Source: AP-15 sp963788085 | GTDB taxonomy: Bacteria; Pseudomonadota; Alphaproteobacteria; ATCC43930; CGMCC-115725 | Assembly: GCA_963788085.1 (NCBI GenBank) | Contig: CAWBFS010000060.1 | Span: forward strand, 11,239 to 75,238 | Length of the DNA stretch: 64,000 nucleotides | Direction of reading: 5' to 3' | Shown: piece after piece, positions 20,382 through 29,329 of the stretch | How positions within the stretch are numbered: the first letter of the stretch is position 1 | Layout: every line of letters begins with the position of its first letter | The notes under the pieces: generated by a model | What the model was told of the DNA's origin: nothing | Databases searched by the model: none | What the model saw: only the letters and a program-made list of their open reading frames with translations | Position numbers and translations under genes: made by a program

Positions 20382-20756
20382 ATGGATCTCACCCCGGTGG
20401 CCACGGCCGGCCGTCAGATCATCGAGCGTTACGCAACAAGCGGCTTTCGGGTGAGCGGGGTCATCTATCGTGGCCCGGTCCTGGTTTTTCCCGACCTTAC
20501 CGTGGCGTGGGAAGTCGCCAGCGCTCCCGATGTGACCTGGGAGGCGCTGGCTCCGGTGATCGAACATGGCGGTGTCGAGATCCTGTTGCTCGGTCTCGGG
20601 CGCTCGACGAGCGCAGTGCCGGCGGCATTGCGCACCGCGCTGCGCGCCGCCCGAATTGCGCTCGAGGCGATGGACACTGGCGCCGCTTGCCGCACCTACA
20701 ATGTGCTTGTGGCCGAGGACCGGCGTGTCGCCGCGGCGTTGATACCGCCAACGTAG
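20382..20756 (+). CDS. Mth938-like domain protein (DUF498 family)
   Basis: Small single-domain protein of the Mth938/NDUFAF3 family; the mitochondrial relative helps assemble respiratory complex I. Features are GFRVSGVIYRGPVLVFPD, EILLLGLGRSTSAVP and a final AARIALEAMDTGAACRTYN, in the usual order, with 124 residues. It lies just behind secF, a frequent alphaproteobacterial position. Complex I assembly here is an inference by relation only; the nearby NDUFAF6-like gene at 22682 makes it attractive. Confidence 0.8.
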   Translation: MDLTPVATAGRQIIERYATSGFRVSGVIYRGPVLVFPDLTVAWEVASAPDVTWEALAPVIEHGGVEILLLGLGRSTSAVPAALRTALRAARIALEAMDTGAACRTYNVLVAEDRRVAAALIPPT

Positions 20757-20868
20757 GAATCCGCTCAAGCTGTAGCTGATTTCATGGCCCGGTGAGCAAT
20801 CATGACGCTTCCGGGAATTCCTGACCGTGTGCTGACGTTGTCAATGCAGACTTTTGAGGGAGTCGATG

Positions 20869-21153
20869 ATGGCGTTTAGCTCACGCTTCTTGGGTACCGC
20901 GGCGCTTGTCGCGGGTCTGGCGATAGCTCCTGCCGTCCATGCTGAACATTGGCACGGGGGTTATCATCACCACGGCGGCGGTGGCGCGGCCGGGGCGGCG
21001 ATAATCGGCGGGCTCGTGGGCCTCGGCGTAGGCGCCGCGATCGCGTCTAACGGCGGCTACGCGCCAGGTTATTATGCGCCGCCCTACAGCTATTACGGAC
21101 CGCCGCCGGCCTATTACACGCCCCCGCCGCCTGCCGTTTACTACGGCTATTGA
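20869..21153 (+). CDS. Exported glycine-zipper, Tyr/Pro-rich small protein
   Basis: About 94 residues: a signal peptide (LVAGLAIAPAVHA), a His-rich patch (HWHGGYHHHGGGG), a glycine-zipper-like hydrophobic segment (IIGGLVGLGVGAAIAS) and a tail of YYAPPYSYYGPPPAYY character. GAGGGAG just upstream suits an ATG at 20869 (20866 is also possible). Proteins of this make-up are frequent in alphaproteobacterial envelopes, but no function is established. The His patch could bind metal, which is only a guess. Confidence 0.7.
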   Translation: MAFSSRFLGTAALVAGLAIAPAVHAEHWHGGYHHHGGGGAAGAAIIGGLVGLGVGAAIASNGGYAPGYYAPPYSYYGPPPAYYTPPPPAVYYGY

Positions 21154-21186
21154 TCGTTGCCATCTCAGCTAACGGGAAACACGTTG

Positions 21187-21721
21187 ATGAAAAGGAACCT
21201 GTCCAGCCGTTTTGCCCCAGTTGCGGTTGCGGCGCTGCTCTCGGTGCCCGCGGCCGCCTGGGCGCAATCCTCGCAATCTCCAGCAATGCAATCCGCCACG
21301 CCGCCTCCAACCGCGGCCGCGGCGTCCCCGATGGCCGACCACCCGGTGCCCGGCAAGAATGCCGAAGAGCGGGTGGAGAACCGTATCAGGGAGCTGCATG
21401 CACAGTTGCGCATAACCCCGGCCGAGGAACCCCAATGGAATCAATTCGCCGAGGTCATGCGTGACAACGCGCGCAACATGGATCAGGCCTTCAAGGAGCG
21501 CGCTCAAAGCTTCGAGTTCGATGAACGCCGTGCAGAACATGCAGTCCTACGAGAAGCTTGCGCAAGCGCACGCCCAGGATCTGGAAAAGCTGGTTCCGGC
21601 GTTCCAGAAGCTCTACGACGCGATGCCTGATCAGCAGAAGCAGCTCGCCGACCAGGTGTTTCGCACCAATGCGGAGCAGCACGCGCAACGGCGCGCGGCG
21701 CATCACGGCCGCAGCGGGTAA
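21187..21721 (+). CDS. Spy/CpxP-like periplasmic protein (LTXXQ type)
   Basis: Predicted periplasmic helical chaperone-like protein. It has a signal peptide (APVAVAALLSVPAAAWAQ), a low-complexity Ser/Ala/Pro stretch, then an amphipathic helical domain starting RVENRIRELHAQLRITPAEE, where RITPAEEPQW takes the place of the LTxxQ motif. A second helix pair follows after a one-base shift near 21520 (NMQSYEKLAQAHAQDLEKL). The total is about 178 residues. A hairpin terminator follows. The assignment rests on pattern similarity. Confidence 0.7.
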
Positions 21722-21747
21722 GGGGACCTAGACGCTACCGAATTGGC

Positions 21748-21774
21748 AGCCCCGCCCTCGGCGGGGCTTGCTTT
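21748..21774 (+). terminator. Intrinsic-type terminator
   Basis: Nine-base arms AGCCCCGCC and GGCGGGGCT around a CTC loop, followed by TGCTTT. It lies 27 bases after the Spy-like gene. The stem matches the core of the terminator at 22036-22061. Confidence 0.75.
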
Positions 21775-21829
21775 ATGATCCGAGGGCGGGCTTTTTCCAG
21801 ACAGGGATCGGCATCGAGCGAGCCTGTTA

Positions 21830-22036
21830 ATGACGCCCGGCATCGGCCATAATGGCGGTCCGCCGTTGGACCCTGGAGCCGATTGGCGGAAGTTCTGCTG
21901 GAAGAAGGCCCACGCGCGGGCCTGGAAGACGCCGCCGCGCGAGATCGCATTGGCCCGGCTGGCGCGCGCTCAGACCCTAGGTATGACTTATCGTGAATAT
22001 ACTGCGGTGCTGCTCGATAAGGGTGTGCATCTGTGA
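21830..22036 (+). CDS. Conserved small protein with HNGGPPL motif
   Basis: A 68-residue protein beginning MTPGIGHNGGPPLDPG and continuing with a basic aromatic helix (WRKFCWKKAHARAWK) and a C-terminal MTYREYTAVLLDKG. Proteins of this form occur widely in soil alphaproteobacteria as conserved hypotheticals with no known role, often near mobile or regulatory genes. It is framed by two terminators with the same stem, so it is probably a single-gene unit. There is no signal peptide. The family call is from memory of the motif. Confidence 0.7.
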   Translation: MTPGIGHNGGPPLDPGADWRKFCWKKAHARAWKTPPREIALARLARAQTLGMTYREYTAVLLDKGVHL

Positions 22037-22061
22037 AAAGCCCCGCCGAGGCGGGGCTTTT
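22036..22061. terminator. Bidirectional terminator between small gene and sodB
   Basis: Perfect 12-base arms AAAAGCCCCGCC and GGCGGGGCTTTT with a GA loop, giving a T-run in both directions. It serves the convergent genes at 21830 (+) and 22081 (-). Confidence 0.9.
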
Positions 22062-22080
22062 CCTGTATGCCGGCCGATCG

Positions 22081-22683
22081 CTAACGCGCTTTCGCTAGGT
22101 TTTGGGAGACAAAGTCCCAGTTGATCAGATGATCGAGGAAGGTTTGCACGAAGTCCGGCCGGCGGTTCTGGTAATCGAGATAATAGGCGTGCTCCCAAAC
22201 GTCGCAGGTCAACAGCGCCGTCTGGCCTTCGGCCAGCGGATTGACCGCGTTTGGCGTCGCCATGATCTTGACCTGTCCGCCATCGGCGACGAGCCAGGCC
22301 CAGCCGCTGCCGAACTGGCCGACGGCGGCCGTTTTGAACTGCTCCTTGAACTTGTCGAGACTTCCGCAGGCGCGGTCGATCGCCTGGGCAACTTGTCCGC
22401 TCGGCGAGCCGCCGCCGTTGGGCTTCATACAGTTCCAGAAGAAGGTGTGATTCCACACCTGAGCGGCGTTGTTGAAAACTCCCGTCTTGGATGAGTCCTT
22501 GGCGGTGGCCTTGATGATCTCCTCGAGGGATTGGTTCTCCATCGGAGAGCCCTTGACGAGATTGTTCAGGTTGGTGACGTAAGCTTGGTGATGCTTGCCG
22601 TGATGAAAATCGAGCGTCTGTGCCGAAGTGTGCGGCTCGAGCGCGTTTTTCGGGTAGGGCAGGGGCGGCAATTCGAAAGCCAT
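22081..22683 (-). CDS. sodB: Superoxide dismutase, Fe/Mn family
   Basis: Cytosolic dismutation of superoxide to hydrogen peroxide and oxygen. Metal ligands lie in HHGKHHQAYV, NHTFFWNC and the DVWEHAYYLDY signature near the C-terminus (Asp, His). AVGQFGSGWAWL is typical of iron forms, but metal preference cannot be decided safely. The length is 200 residues. The ATG at 22683 begins MAFELPPLPY, the usual SodB N-terminus. Its start codon overlaps that of the divergent gene at 22682, leaving no intergenic promoter space. Confidence 0.95.
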   Translation of the reverse strand: MAFELPPLPYPKNALEPHTSAQTLDFHHGKHHQAYVTNLNNLVKGSPMENQSLEEIIKATAKDSSKTGVFNNAAQVWNHTFFWNCMKPNGGGSPSGQVAQAIDRACGSLDKFKEQFKTAAVGQFGSGWAWLVADGGQVKIMATPNAVNPLAEGQTALLTCDVWEHAYYLDYQNRRPDFVQTFLDHLINWDFVSQNLAKAR

Positions 22684-23533
22684 GGCGACCATCCCGGGTT
22701 ATGTGAAAGAGGTCAGTCGGAAAACACCGGTTCCGGAGCGACGTTCCGCTGATCCGGATCGCCTGTCGCCGGTCGCGGCGCTGGTGCGGCGCCACGACCG
22801 CGACCGGTATCAAACGGTGCTGTTTGCCCCGGCCGCGCGTCGCGAGGCGCTGTTCGCGCTTTACGCCTTCAATTACGAGATTGCAAGGGTGCGCGAGAGG
22901 GTCACGCAGCCGATGCTCGGCCAGATCCGCCTCCAATGGTGGCGCGAAAATATCGCCGCAGCGTTCGAGGGCGGTCCCGTCCGCCATCATCCAGTCGTCG
23001 AGACGCTGACCACCGTGATCCGGGATTTACATTTGTCCCGGGACCACTTCGATCGGCTGATCGACGGGCGCGAGAACGATCTCGCCGACGAACCGCCGGC
23101 GACCCTCGCCGCGCTCGAGGAGTATGCCGAGGCAACCTCTGCAAGGCTCGTCTATCTGGCGCTGGAGGTGCTCGGAGTGCACGATCGTCCCGCGAGCGAT
23201 GCCGGCTTGCATGTTGGGATCGCCTATTCGCTCGCCGGGCTATTGCGGGCTATGCCATTCCGGGCGCGCCAGATAATCCCCGCAGACATTCCCACGCCAA
23301 ATGTCGTCACCGAACTTGCAGCAGCGGCCTCACGGCATCTCCAAGCAGCGCGTGCGCGACGCAACCGAATCCCGCGTTCGGCGCTTCCGGCGCTGCTTCC
23401 TGCCGTCATCGCGCGACGGTATCTGACCCGGCTGAAACGGGCCGGAGATAATCCTTTCGACCCCGCCCTGGCGACGCCGGATCCGCTGCAGAGCTGGCGT
23501 CTTGCCGCCGCAGCGCTGTTCAACCGATTTTAG
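22682..23533 (+). CDS. Squalene/phytoene synthase-family protein, NDUFAF6-like
   Basis: Member of the trans-isoprenyl synthase fold that, in the NDUFAF6 branch, helps assemble respiratory complex I rather than making isoprenoids. Features are FAPAARREALFALYAFNYEI, QIRLQWWRENI and LIDGRENDL; the DxxxD motifs needed for catalysis in true synthases are not evident in their usual places. The length is 283 residues from the ATG at 22682. That start overlaps the sodB start codon head to head, so a later start (for example a GTG near 22702) is possible. The frame is intact. Confidence 0.75.
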   Translation: MATIPGYVKEVSRKTPVPERRSADPDRLSPVAALVRRHDRDRYQTVLFAPAARREALFALYAFNYEIARVRERVTQPMLGQIRLQWWRENIAAAFEGGPVRHHPVVETLTTVIRDLHLSRDHFDRLIDGRENDLADEPPATLAALEEYAEATSARLVYLALEVLGVHDRPASDAGLHVGIAYSLAGLLRAMPFRARQIIPADIPTPNVVTELAAAASRHLQAARARRNRIPRSALPALLPAVIARRYLTRLKRAGDNPFDPALATPDPLQSWRLAAAALFNRF

Positions 23534-23542
23534 GTGTAGCTT

Positions 23543-24340
23543 CTACCGGCCCTGGAAGTTCGGGAGACGGCGATCCGCCATCGCCTTGATCCCTTCCTTG
23601 AAGTCCTCCGTCCGGCGTAGCCAATCCTGTTCGACGAGCTCGCGCTCGGTGGCGGCTTCGATGGCGTCGCACAGCCCGCGCCGCACCGTCTCGCGCGTCG
23701 ACATGACGGCGAGGGGGGCCGATTGCGCGATCTCCAGCGCCAGGGCCTGAGCGGCGCTGCGCACTTCGGCAAGCGGCACCAGGAGGTCGGCGAGCCCGAT
23801 CCGCACCGCCTCGTCACCGGGAATTCTGCGCCCGGCGTAAAACAGCAGGGCGGCCTGCTGCGCGCCAACGAGCCGCGGTAGGGTCGCGGTCAGTCCGAAG
23901 CCGGGGTGAAAGCCCAGCCGGTTGAAGTTGGCGCTGAACCGGGCCTCCTGGCAGGTGACGCGAAAATCGGCGATCAGCGCGAGACCCAGACCTCCCCCGA
24001 CCGCGGCGCCATGCACCGCGGCGATGATCGGCTTGCGCGTGCGGAAGAGGCGGATCGCTTCCTTGTAGAGGTGTCGGCCGGCGCCGCTGCGGCTGCCTTC
24101 CGCTGCCGTTCCCGTCTCCATGCGCTTCGAGAAATCGGCCCCGGCGCAAAACGAGCGGCCCTCGGCCGCGAGCACGATCGCGCGGCACCCCGGCTCGGCG
24201 TCGAGGCGCTCGAAGGCTTCGCCGATTTCGGCGATCAGCTCGCTGTCGAAAAAATTGTGTGGCGGCCGGCGCATCTCGACCGTGGCGACGTAGCCGTTCT
24301 GGGTGACACCGATGTCTCGGTACATAGCGGAATCAGTCAT
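23543..24340 (-). CDS. Enoyl-CoA hydratase/isomerase family protein
   Basis: Crotonase-fold acyl-CoA enzyme. It shows the first oxyanion segment EGRSFCAGADFSKRM and the second HGAAVGGGLGLALIADFR, then a C-terminal helical cap (EQDWLRRTEDFKEGIKAM). The ATG at 24340 was chosen because GGGAGG lies just upstream; a longer frame to 24388 runs into the repeat. The length is 265 residues. It is probably the last gene of a leftward acyl-CoA operon that starts at 28791, although a repeat at 24361 separates it from the ligase gene. The substrate is unknown. Confidence 0.88.
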   Translation of the reverse strand: MTDSAMYRDIGVTQNGYVATVEMRRPPHNFFDSELIAEIGEAFERLDAEPGCRAIVLAAEGRSFCAGADFSKRMETGTAAEGSRSGAGRHLYKEAIRLFRTRKPIIAAVHGAAVGGGLGLALIADFRVTCQEARFSANFNRLGFHPGFGLTATLPRLVGAQQAALLFYAGRRIPGDEAVRIGLADLLVPLAEVRSAAQALALEIAQSAPLAVMSTRETVRRGLCDAIEAATERELVEQDWLRRTEDFKEGIKAMADRRLPNFQGR

Positions 24341-24360
24341 CCGTACCTCCCGAAAATACT

Positions 24361-24403
24361 CGTCATCGCCGGGCTCGACCTTGGTCAAGCCCGGGCATGA
24401 CGA
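24361..24403. repeat. REP-like inverted repeat, GTCATCGCCGGGC family
   Basis: Arms CGTCATCGCCGGGCTCGACC and GGTCAAGCCCGGGCATGACG are adjacent, with only a TT between them, in the gap between the hydratase and ligase genes. Confidence 0.85.
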
Positions 24404-24423
24404 TTAAAGCTGCGATATTCGGT

Positions 24424-26566
24424 TCACAAAATTCGGCGTTTCACGATCAGCGCGTCGACCACCGTCAGACCTTGGCCCTGCGGATGGACGATGACCGGAT
24501 TGAGGTCGATTTCCTCGATCAGCTCGGCGTGATCGGCAGCAAAGCGGGACAATGTCGCCATCAGCGTGGCCAGCGCCGCGCGGTCGGCAGGCGGCCCCCC
24601 TCGAACCGCGCCGAGGAGCGCGGCTCCCTTCAGCTGGTCCAGCAGAGCCAGCGCTTGATCCGCCGCGATCGGCACCGGCGCGAACGCAATGTCGCGCAAA
24701 ACTTCGACTTGGATGCCGCCGAGCCCAACCATCAGCATCGGGCCGAAACCGGCATCCCGCGTGATGCCGAGGATGATCTCGCGGCCAGGCGGCGCCATCG
24801 CCTGCACCAGAACACCGTGGATGGCGGCCTCCGGGTAGGCCCTTTTGGCGCTCCCGAGCACCCGTTCGTAGGCCTCGCGCACAGCCGTTTCGCCGACGAT
24901 GCCCAAGGCAATGCCGCCCGCCTCTGTCTTGTGCGTAATGTCGGGGGATTGCACCTTGAGCGCGACCGGGCCGCCGATGCGGGCGGCAGCCTGCGCGGCC
25001 TTGTCGGCGCTCGTTGCCAGCGCTTCTTGCGGGCGCGGCACACCGTATGGTGCAAGCAGGGCCTTGGCCTCTACCTCGGTCAGCACAGGGCCGGCGGCTG
25101 CCAGGGCGCGGCCGACTTCGCCGCGCAATCCCGGCGGGGTCGCCGAGATCGACTTCGGCCGTCGCCGCCGCGTCTGGAACGCGGCGTAGTCGACCAGCGC
25201 GCGGATCGCGCGGGCGCAACTCGGCATCGAGGTGTAGCAGGGGATGCCTGCTTCGGCGAACCGCTCCATCGCTCCCGGCGACGCGGTCGTGTAGGTCGAC
25301 AGCAGGATCGGCTGCTCGGTCGCCGCCGTGATCGCGGCGAGCTCCTGGGCGCGCTTGGCGGCGGTCGCGTCGTTGGCGAGCGAGCCGATCAGCAGGATCG
25401 TGTCGATCCGCTTCGACTCGCGGACGATCTCGACGAGTTCGCGCATAGCCGACCTCGTGGATCGCCTGCGCGGTGCCGTCGACCGGGTTTTGCGCCGAGG
25501 CGTAAGAGGGCAATAACGCGAGAACACGCCGCTGGATGTCTTCTTCCAGCACCGGCAACTCGAGCCCGTGCGCCGACAGGATGTCGGCCATCCATACCGC
25601 GCTGCCGCCGGACCCGGTGATGACGGCGACGCGGTTGCCGCGCGGCAGCCGGCAAAAGGAGAAGGCCGCAGCGACATCGAGCATATGGTCGAGGTCCTCG
25701 CCGCGGATGATGCCGTGGTGGCGGAAGATCGCATCGTCGATATCGCCGGCCTGCGCCAATGCGCCGGTGTGCGAGGCCGCGGCGCGCCGCCCGGCGGCCG
25801 ACCGGCCTACCTTGGCGACAATCAGCGGCTTGCCGGCATCTGCGGCCTTTTGGGCAACCGCGCGGAACCGTTCCGGGTGGCGGATCCCTTCGAGATAGAG
25901 GAGGAAGATGTCGGCGCTGCCCTCGTCTAGCCACCAATCCACGTAATCGTGCGCCTCCAGGACCGTCTGGTTGCCGGCACTGACCTGGTGCGTGAAATGC
26001 AGTTGCCGGTCGCGGCCGCGGCTGAGAAACGAGAAGGTCAGCGCCCCGCTCTGGCAGCTGACCGCGATCGGCCGCGCCTTGCTCGCCGCCGGCAGCAAGC
26101 TCCGGCTGGGGTCGTGGAAGACCGGGCTGAACGTCGCGACGAGCGGTCTCAACGGATTGACGATGCCCTCGGAATTGGGTCCGCAGACGACGATGCCGTG
26201 GCGCTCGGCGATCCGGCTCAGCTCGACATCGCGTGCGCGGGCGGCCTCGCTGCTCTCTTCGGCAAAGCCCGAGCTGATCACGACGGCCGCGCGGACGCGC
26301 CCGCCGCATTGCGCCAGGGTTTCGACAACGTGCGCCGCCGGTACCAGGATGACAGCGAGATCCACCGGCTCTGGCAGCGCCGGGACCGAAGGATAAGCCC
26401 GCAACCCGAGCACCTCGCTCTGGCTGCGGGTCACAGGGAAGATCCGGCCGTCATAACCATGGCCGATCAGCGCTTGCGTCAGCCGGCCGCGCAGAGTTTC
26501 GGTATCGGCCGATGCGCCGACGATCGCGATGCTGTCGGGTGAGAGGAGGGGCCTCAGATCCGGCAT
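24424..26566 (-). CDS. Acyl-CoA synthetase, ADP-forming type (one frameshift)
   Basis: Large enzyme of the ADP-forming acetate-CoA ligase superfamily. An N-terminal CoA-binding domain (LLSPDSIAIVGASADTETLR), a succinyl-CoA-synthetase-like domain with SCQSGALTFSFLSRG, then, after a frame change near 25445, a C-terminal ATP-grasp domain (LKVQSPDITHKTEAGGIALG and EIDLNPVIVHPQG). About 713 residues. The phospho-His segment around HTGALA is present. It is four bases from the acyl-CoA dehydrogenase gene, so it is co-transcribed. In such clusters it would activate an organic acid to its CoA ester; the acid is unknown. Confidence 0.85.
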
Positions 26567-26570
26567 CGAC

Positions 26571-27731
26571 TCAGCGCAGGCCGAGACCGCGGGCGATAAT
26601 GCCGCGAAGGACCTCGCGGGTGCCGCCTTGGATTGTCAGTTTGGGCGCGATCAGGGTGGCGTAGCGCAGCGCTTCTTCGAACCGGTCGTCGTTGGTGTCC
26701 GGTTGCGAGTCGCCGATTTGCGGCGCCAACAGGCGCACCTTGTCCGGGAGGGCCTGCTCGAAATTGGTCCCGAGGTCCTTGACCACCGCGGCTTCGACCG
26801 CCGGGGTCTTGCCGGCCTGCAGCATGCCGGCGACGGAGAGCGACATGCGCCGCAGGGTCGCGAGGTGCGCGATCTCGCGTCCGATCCCGTCGGCCAGGCG
26901 CTCGCTCGGCTCCTCGCCGGCCAGCCGCACCAGCTCGACGAGAGCGGGAAAGGTTTCGATCCACCGGTCGGGGCCGCTGCGCTCATAGGCGAGTTCGTCG
27001 GTGGCCTGTTTCCAGGCCATGTCGACTTCGCCGATCAGATGCGAATCCGGCAGAAACGCATCGTCGAACACGACCTCGTTGAAATCGTGCGACCCGGTCA
27101 GGTTGATGATCGGCCGGATCGTGATGCCCGGCGTCTTCATGTGCACCAGGAACTGGGTCAGCCCGTGCCGCCGGTTTTCCTTGGTCGGCGGCGAGGTGCG
27201 CAACAGCGCGATCATGTAATCGGCCTGATGCGCACCGCTCGTCCAGATCTTGCGGCCGTTGACCAGCCATCCCCCTTCGGTCTTGGTCGCCCGCGTCGAG
27301 GCCGCGAACACGTCCGAGCCCGAATTCGGCTCACTGAGCCCGATGCAGAAACAGAGCTCGCCGCGGGCGATCTGCGGCAGGATTTTTTGCCGGATCTCCT
27401 CCTGGCCGTAGCGCAGGATCACGGGGCCGCTCTGCCGGTCGGCGGTCGAATGCGCGCGGGTCGGCGCGCGCGCCGCCAACATTTCCTCGGTCACGACATA
27501 GCGTTCGAGATGCGAGCGCTCGTGCCCGCCGTATTTCTTGGGCCAAGTCATGCCGATCCAACCCTTGGCCCCGACCTTGCGGCTGAACTCGCGCGAGAAC
27601 GACCCCTTGCCGCCGTAAGGGGAGAAGGTGCCGGCCTCGATCTCCTCGCGCAGGAAGCCGCGGACCTCCTCGCGCAATTCCTTGGCCTCTCGGGGCAACT
27701 CGACCGGATCGAAGCGAAAGCTGAAACTCAT
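26571..27731 (-). CDS. Acyl-CoA dehydrogenase, catalytic-type
   Basis: FAD flavoprotein that introduces an alpha-beta double bond in acyl-CoA. Seen are the N-terminal helical domain, the FAD-binding beta domain (CFCIGLSEPNSGSDVFAAST, GGWLVNGRKIWTSGAHQADY) and the C-terminal helical domain ending QGGTREVLRGIIARGLGL, a classic end. The ATG at 27731 starts MSFSFRFDPVELPREA. The length is 386 residues, and the frame is intact. It lies eight bases from a second, more divergent dehydrogenase gene; such pairs often form heteromeric enzymes in actinobacterial and alphaproteobacterial steroid or branched-acid breakdown. Confidence 0.92.
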   Translation of the reverse strand: MSFSFRFDPVELPREAKELREEVRGFLREEIEAGTFSPYGGKGSFSREFSRKVGAKGWIGMTWPKKYGGHERSHLERYVVTEEMLAARAPTRAHSTADRQSGPVILRYGQEEIRQKILPQIARGELCFCIGLSEPNSGSDVFAASTRATKTEGGWLVNGRKIWTSGAHQADYMIALLRTSPPTKENRRHGLTQFLVHMKTPGITIRPIINLTGSHDFNEVVFDDAFLPDSHLIGEVDMAWKQATDELAYERSGPDRWIETFPALVELVRLAGEEPSERLADGIGREIAHLATLRRMSLSVAGMLQAGKTPAVEAAVVKDLGTNFEQALPDKVRLLAPQIGDSQPDTNDDRFEEALRYATLIAPKLTIQGGTREVLRGIIARGLGLR

Positions 27732-27738
27732 CGGCGCC

Positions 27739-28791
27739 TCACGATCCTGCAGTGATGAAGGGCCAGAGCTCGTCGGCGCCGCGCTGAGCGACCATCCGAC
27801 CGAGGCGCGCGGCCCACACCGCCTCGTTGCCGAACTCTTCGCGCCAGGACCACAGCCGGCGCGTCGCATGGTGCAGCGAGTGCTCGTAGGTGAAGCCCAT
27901 CGCGCCGTGGACTTGATGGGCGATCGCCGCGCCGGTGCCGGCCGCCTCGCCGCCGCGCACCTTGGCGATCGCGATCTCGCCGATCACAAATTCCGGGCGC
28001 GCCCAGGCCTCGGCGGCGGCGTCGGCGGCGGTGCTCGCCGCCGCGACCTCGCCCGCCAGCGTCGCCAAATTGTGCTGAACCGCCTGGAATTTGGCGATCG
28101 GCCGCCCGAACTGCGAGCGGTCGAGCGCGTATTGGACCGATTGCTCGAGGATCTTTTCGAGCGCTCCGGCGATCTGTTGCAAGCGGACCGCGGCGCCGAA
28201 ACAGACGAGCAAATCTTGATCGACCGCGCCCGGTCGCACAGCCTCGGGGATGGCGCCGTCGAACGACACATCGTCGCGCGGTTCGCCGGCGAGGCTGGTG
28301 GACTGGCTGATCGGCAGACGGGTAGCGGGGACCAGCGCCACCAGGGCCTCGTTGCCGCGGCGCGCGAGGACGGCGATGTGGCCGGCGTTGCGGGCGAACG
28401 GGACCCGGCGCGCCCGGCCGCTCAGAGTGCCATCGGCGGTCAGCGCAATCCTGCCGTCGGCATGGATCGGGGCGATCGTCAACGGCCCGCCCGGTACCGC
28501 AATGCCGGCCCGCGTCAGCAGCCAACCGGCCATTAATGTCTCGGCGAGCGGCACCGGCGCGGCGAACCGCCCGGCCACGCGCAGCACCGCGAAGCCGTCG
28601 GCCAGCGCCGCCCCGGCCCCGCCAAGCTCCTCGGGGACCCAGGTGAGCGTCAGCCCGAACTCCTCCAAGGCATCCCACAACGCCTTTGGCCACACGCCTT
28701 GCTCCGCCTCGTTGACGGTATTGGGCTCGCACAGATCCTGGAAGATCCGGGTCGCGGTATCGACGATGATGTTGTCGGTGTTGTCGGCCAT
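27739..28791 (-). CDS. Acyl-CoA dehydrogenase family, partner subunit
   Basis: Divergent acyl-CoA dehydrogenase of 350 residues. The N-terminus has TLTWVPEELGGAGAALADG, and the C-terminal domain has YALDRSQFGRPIAKFQAVQH and QVHGAMGFTYEHSLHHATRR, both typical of the family. The middle FAD-binding beta domain is shortened and lacks the usual T-E-P/S pattern, which suits the non-catalytic half of a heterotetrameric pair with the gene at 26571. It begins MADNTDNIIVDTATRIFQDL at the ATG at 28791 and is probably the first gene of this operon. Confidence 0.88.
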   Translation of the reverse strand: MADNTDNIIVDTATRIFQDLCEPNTVNEAEQGVWPKALWDALEEFGLTLTWVPEELGGAGAALADGFAVLRVAGRFAAPVPLAETLMAGWLLTRAGIAVPGGPLTIAPIHADGRIALTADGTLSGRARRVPFARNAGHIAVLARRGNEALVALVPATRLPISQSTSLAGEPRDDVSFDGAIPEAVRPGAVDQDLLVCFGAAVRLQQIAGALEKILEQSVQYALDRSQFGRPIAKFQAVQHNLATLAGEVAAASTAADAAAEAWARPEFVIGEIAIAKVRGGEAAGTGAAIAHQVHGAMGFTYEHSLHHATRRLWSWREEFGNEAVWAARLGRMVAQRGADELWPFITAGS

Positions 28792-28870
28792 CGTTTCGTT
28801 CCCGCCCTTGTCGCCCTGATCGTAGAGCAGCGCGTCGGTGACGGGAAGCCTCGCTTATTAGCCCGGGAAC

Positions 28871-29200
28871 TCAGTTCGCCCCCGGGTGCGGCCAAGCGGG
28901 CCGTAGCGACGGTTCCACGCCGTCGATCAGAAACACCCGACCCCGCGACGTCGAAAGGCGGACCTTCAATGCAGCCTGATAGTCGTCGGAGCGATACCAC
29001 CGGCGGGCGGTTTCGGCATCCGGGAACTCGATGACAACGATCCGCTCCGGCATCGGCCCGCCATCGAGTAGCTCGATCTTGCCGCCGCCCGCGACGATGC
29101 GTCCGCCGAAACGTGCAACCGTAGCCAGAGCGACCGGCACATGGGCCCTGTAGGCGACCGGGTCGGTTATCTGAATCTCTCCGACGATGTAGGCGGGCAT
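28871..29200 (-). CDS. DUF1330 family protein
   Basis: Small ferredoxin-like (dimeric alpha-beta barrel) protein of 109 residues: AYIVGEIQITDPVAYRAHV at the start, FGGRIVAGGGKIELLDG in the middle and RIVVIEFPDAETARRWYRSD toward the end, the usual DUF1330 pattern. No biochemical role is established for the family. It stands upstream of the acyl-CoA operon in the same direction, 80 bases away, and could be its first gene. Confidence 0.88.
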   Translation of the reverse strand: MPAYIVGEIQITDPVAYRAHVPVALATVARFGGRIVAGGGKIELLDGGPMPERIVVIEFPDAETARRWYRSDDYQAALKVRLSTSRGRVFLIDGVEPSLRPAWPHPGAN

Positions 29201-29329
29201 GCTACCCTCCGCATAGGGTGCACAGTGTGACGCAAACCGGCACCCCGCCGCAACCTGCCTTAGCCATAAGAAGAGTTGGGGAATGGCCGAGTTCTTGGGT
29301 TAATCTAGAGGCGAGAACGGAGCCCCGAT

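Noticed and set aside
24397..26542. Plus-strand frames opposite the acyl-CoA synthetase
   Set aside because: They have no domain and arise from codon bias of the real minus-strand gene.
26571..28791. A single fused dehydrogenase across the two acyl-CoA dehydrogenase genes
   Set aside because: Each has its own start and end, with a seven-base gap and a proper C-terminus.
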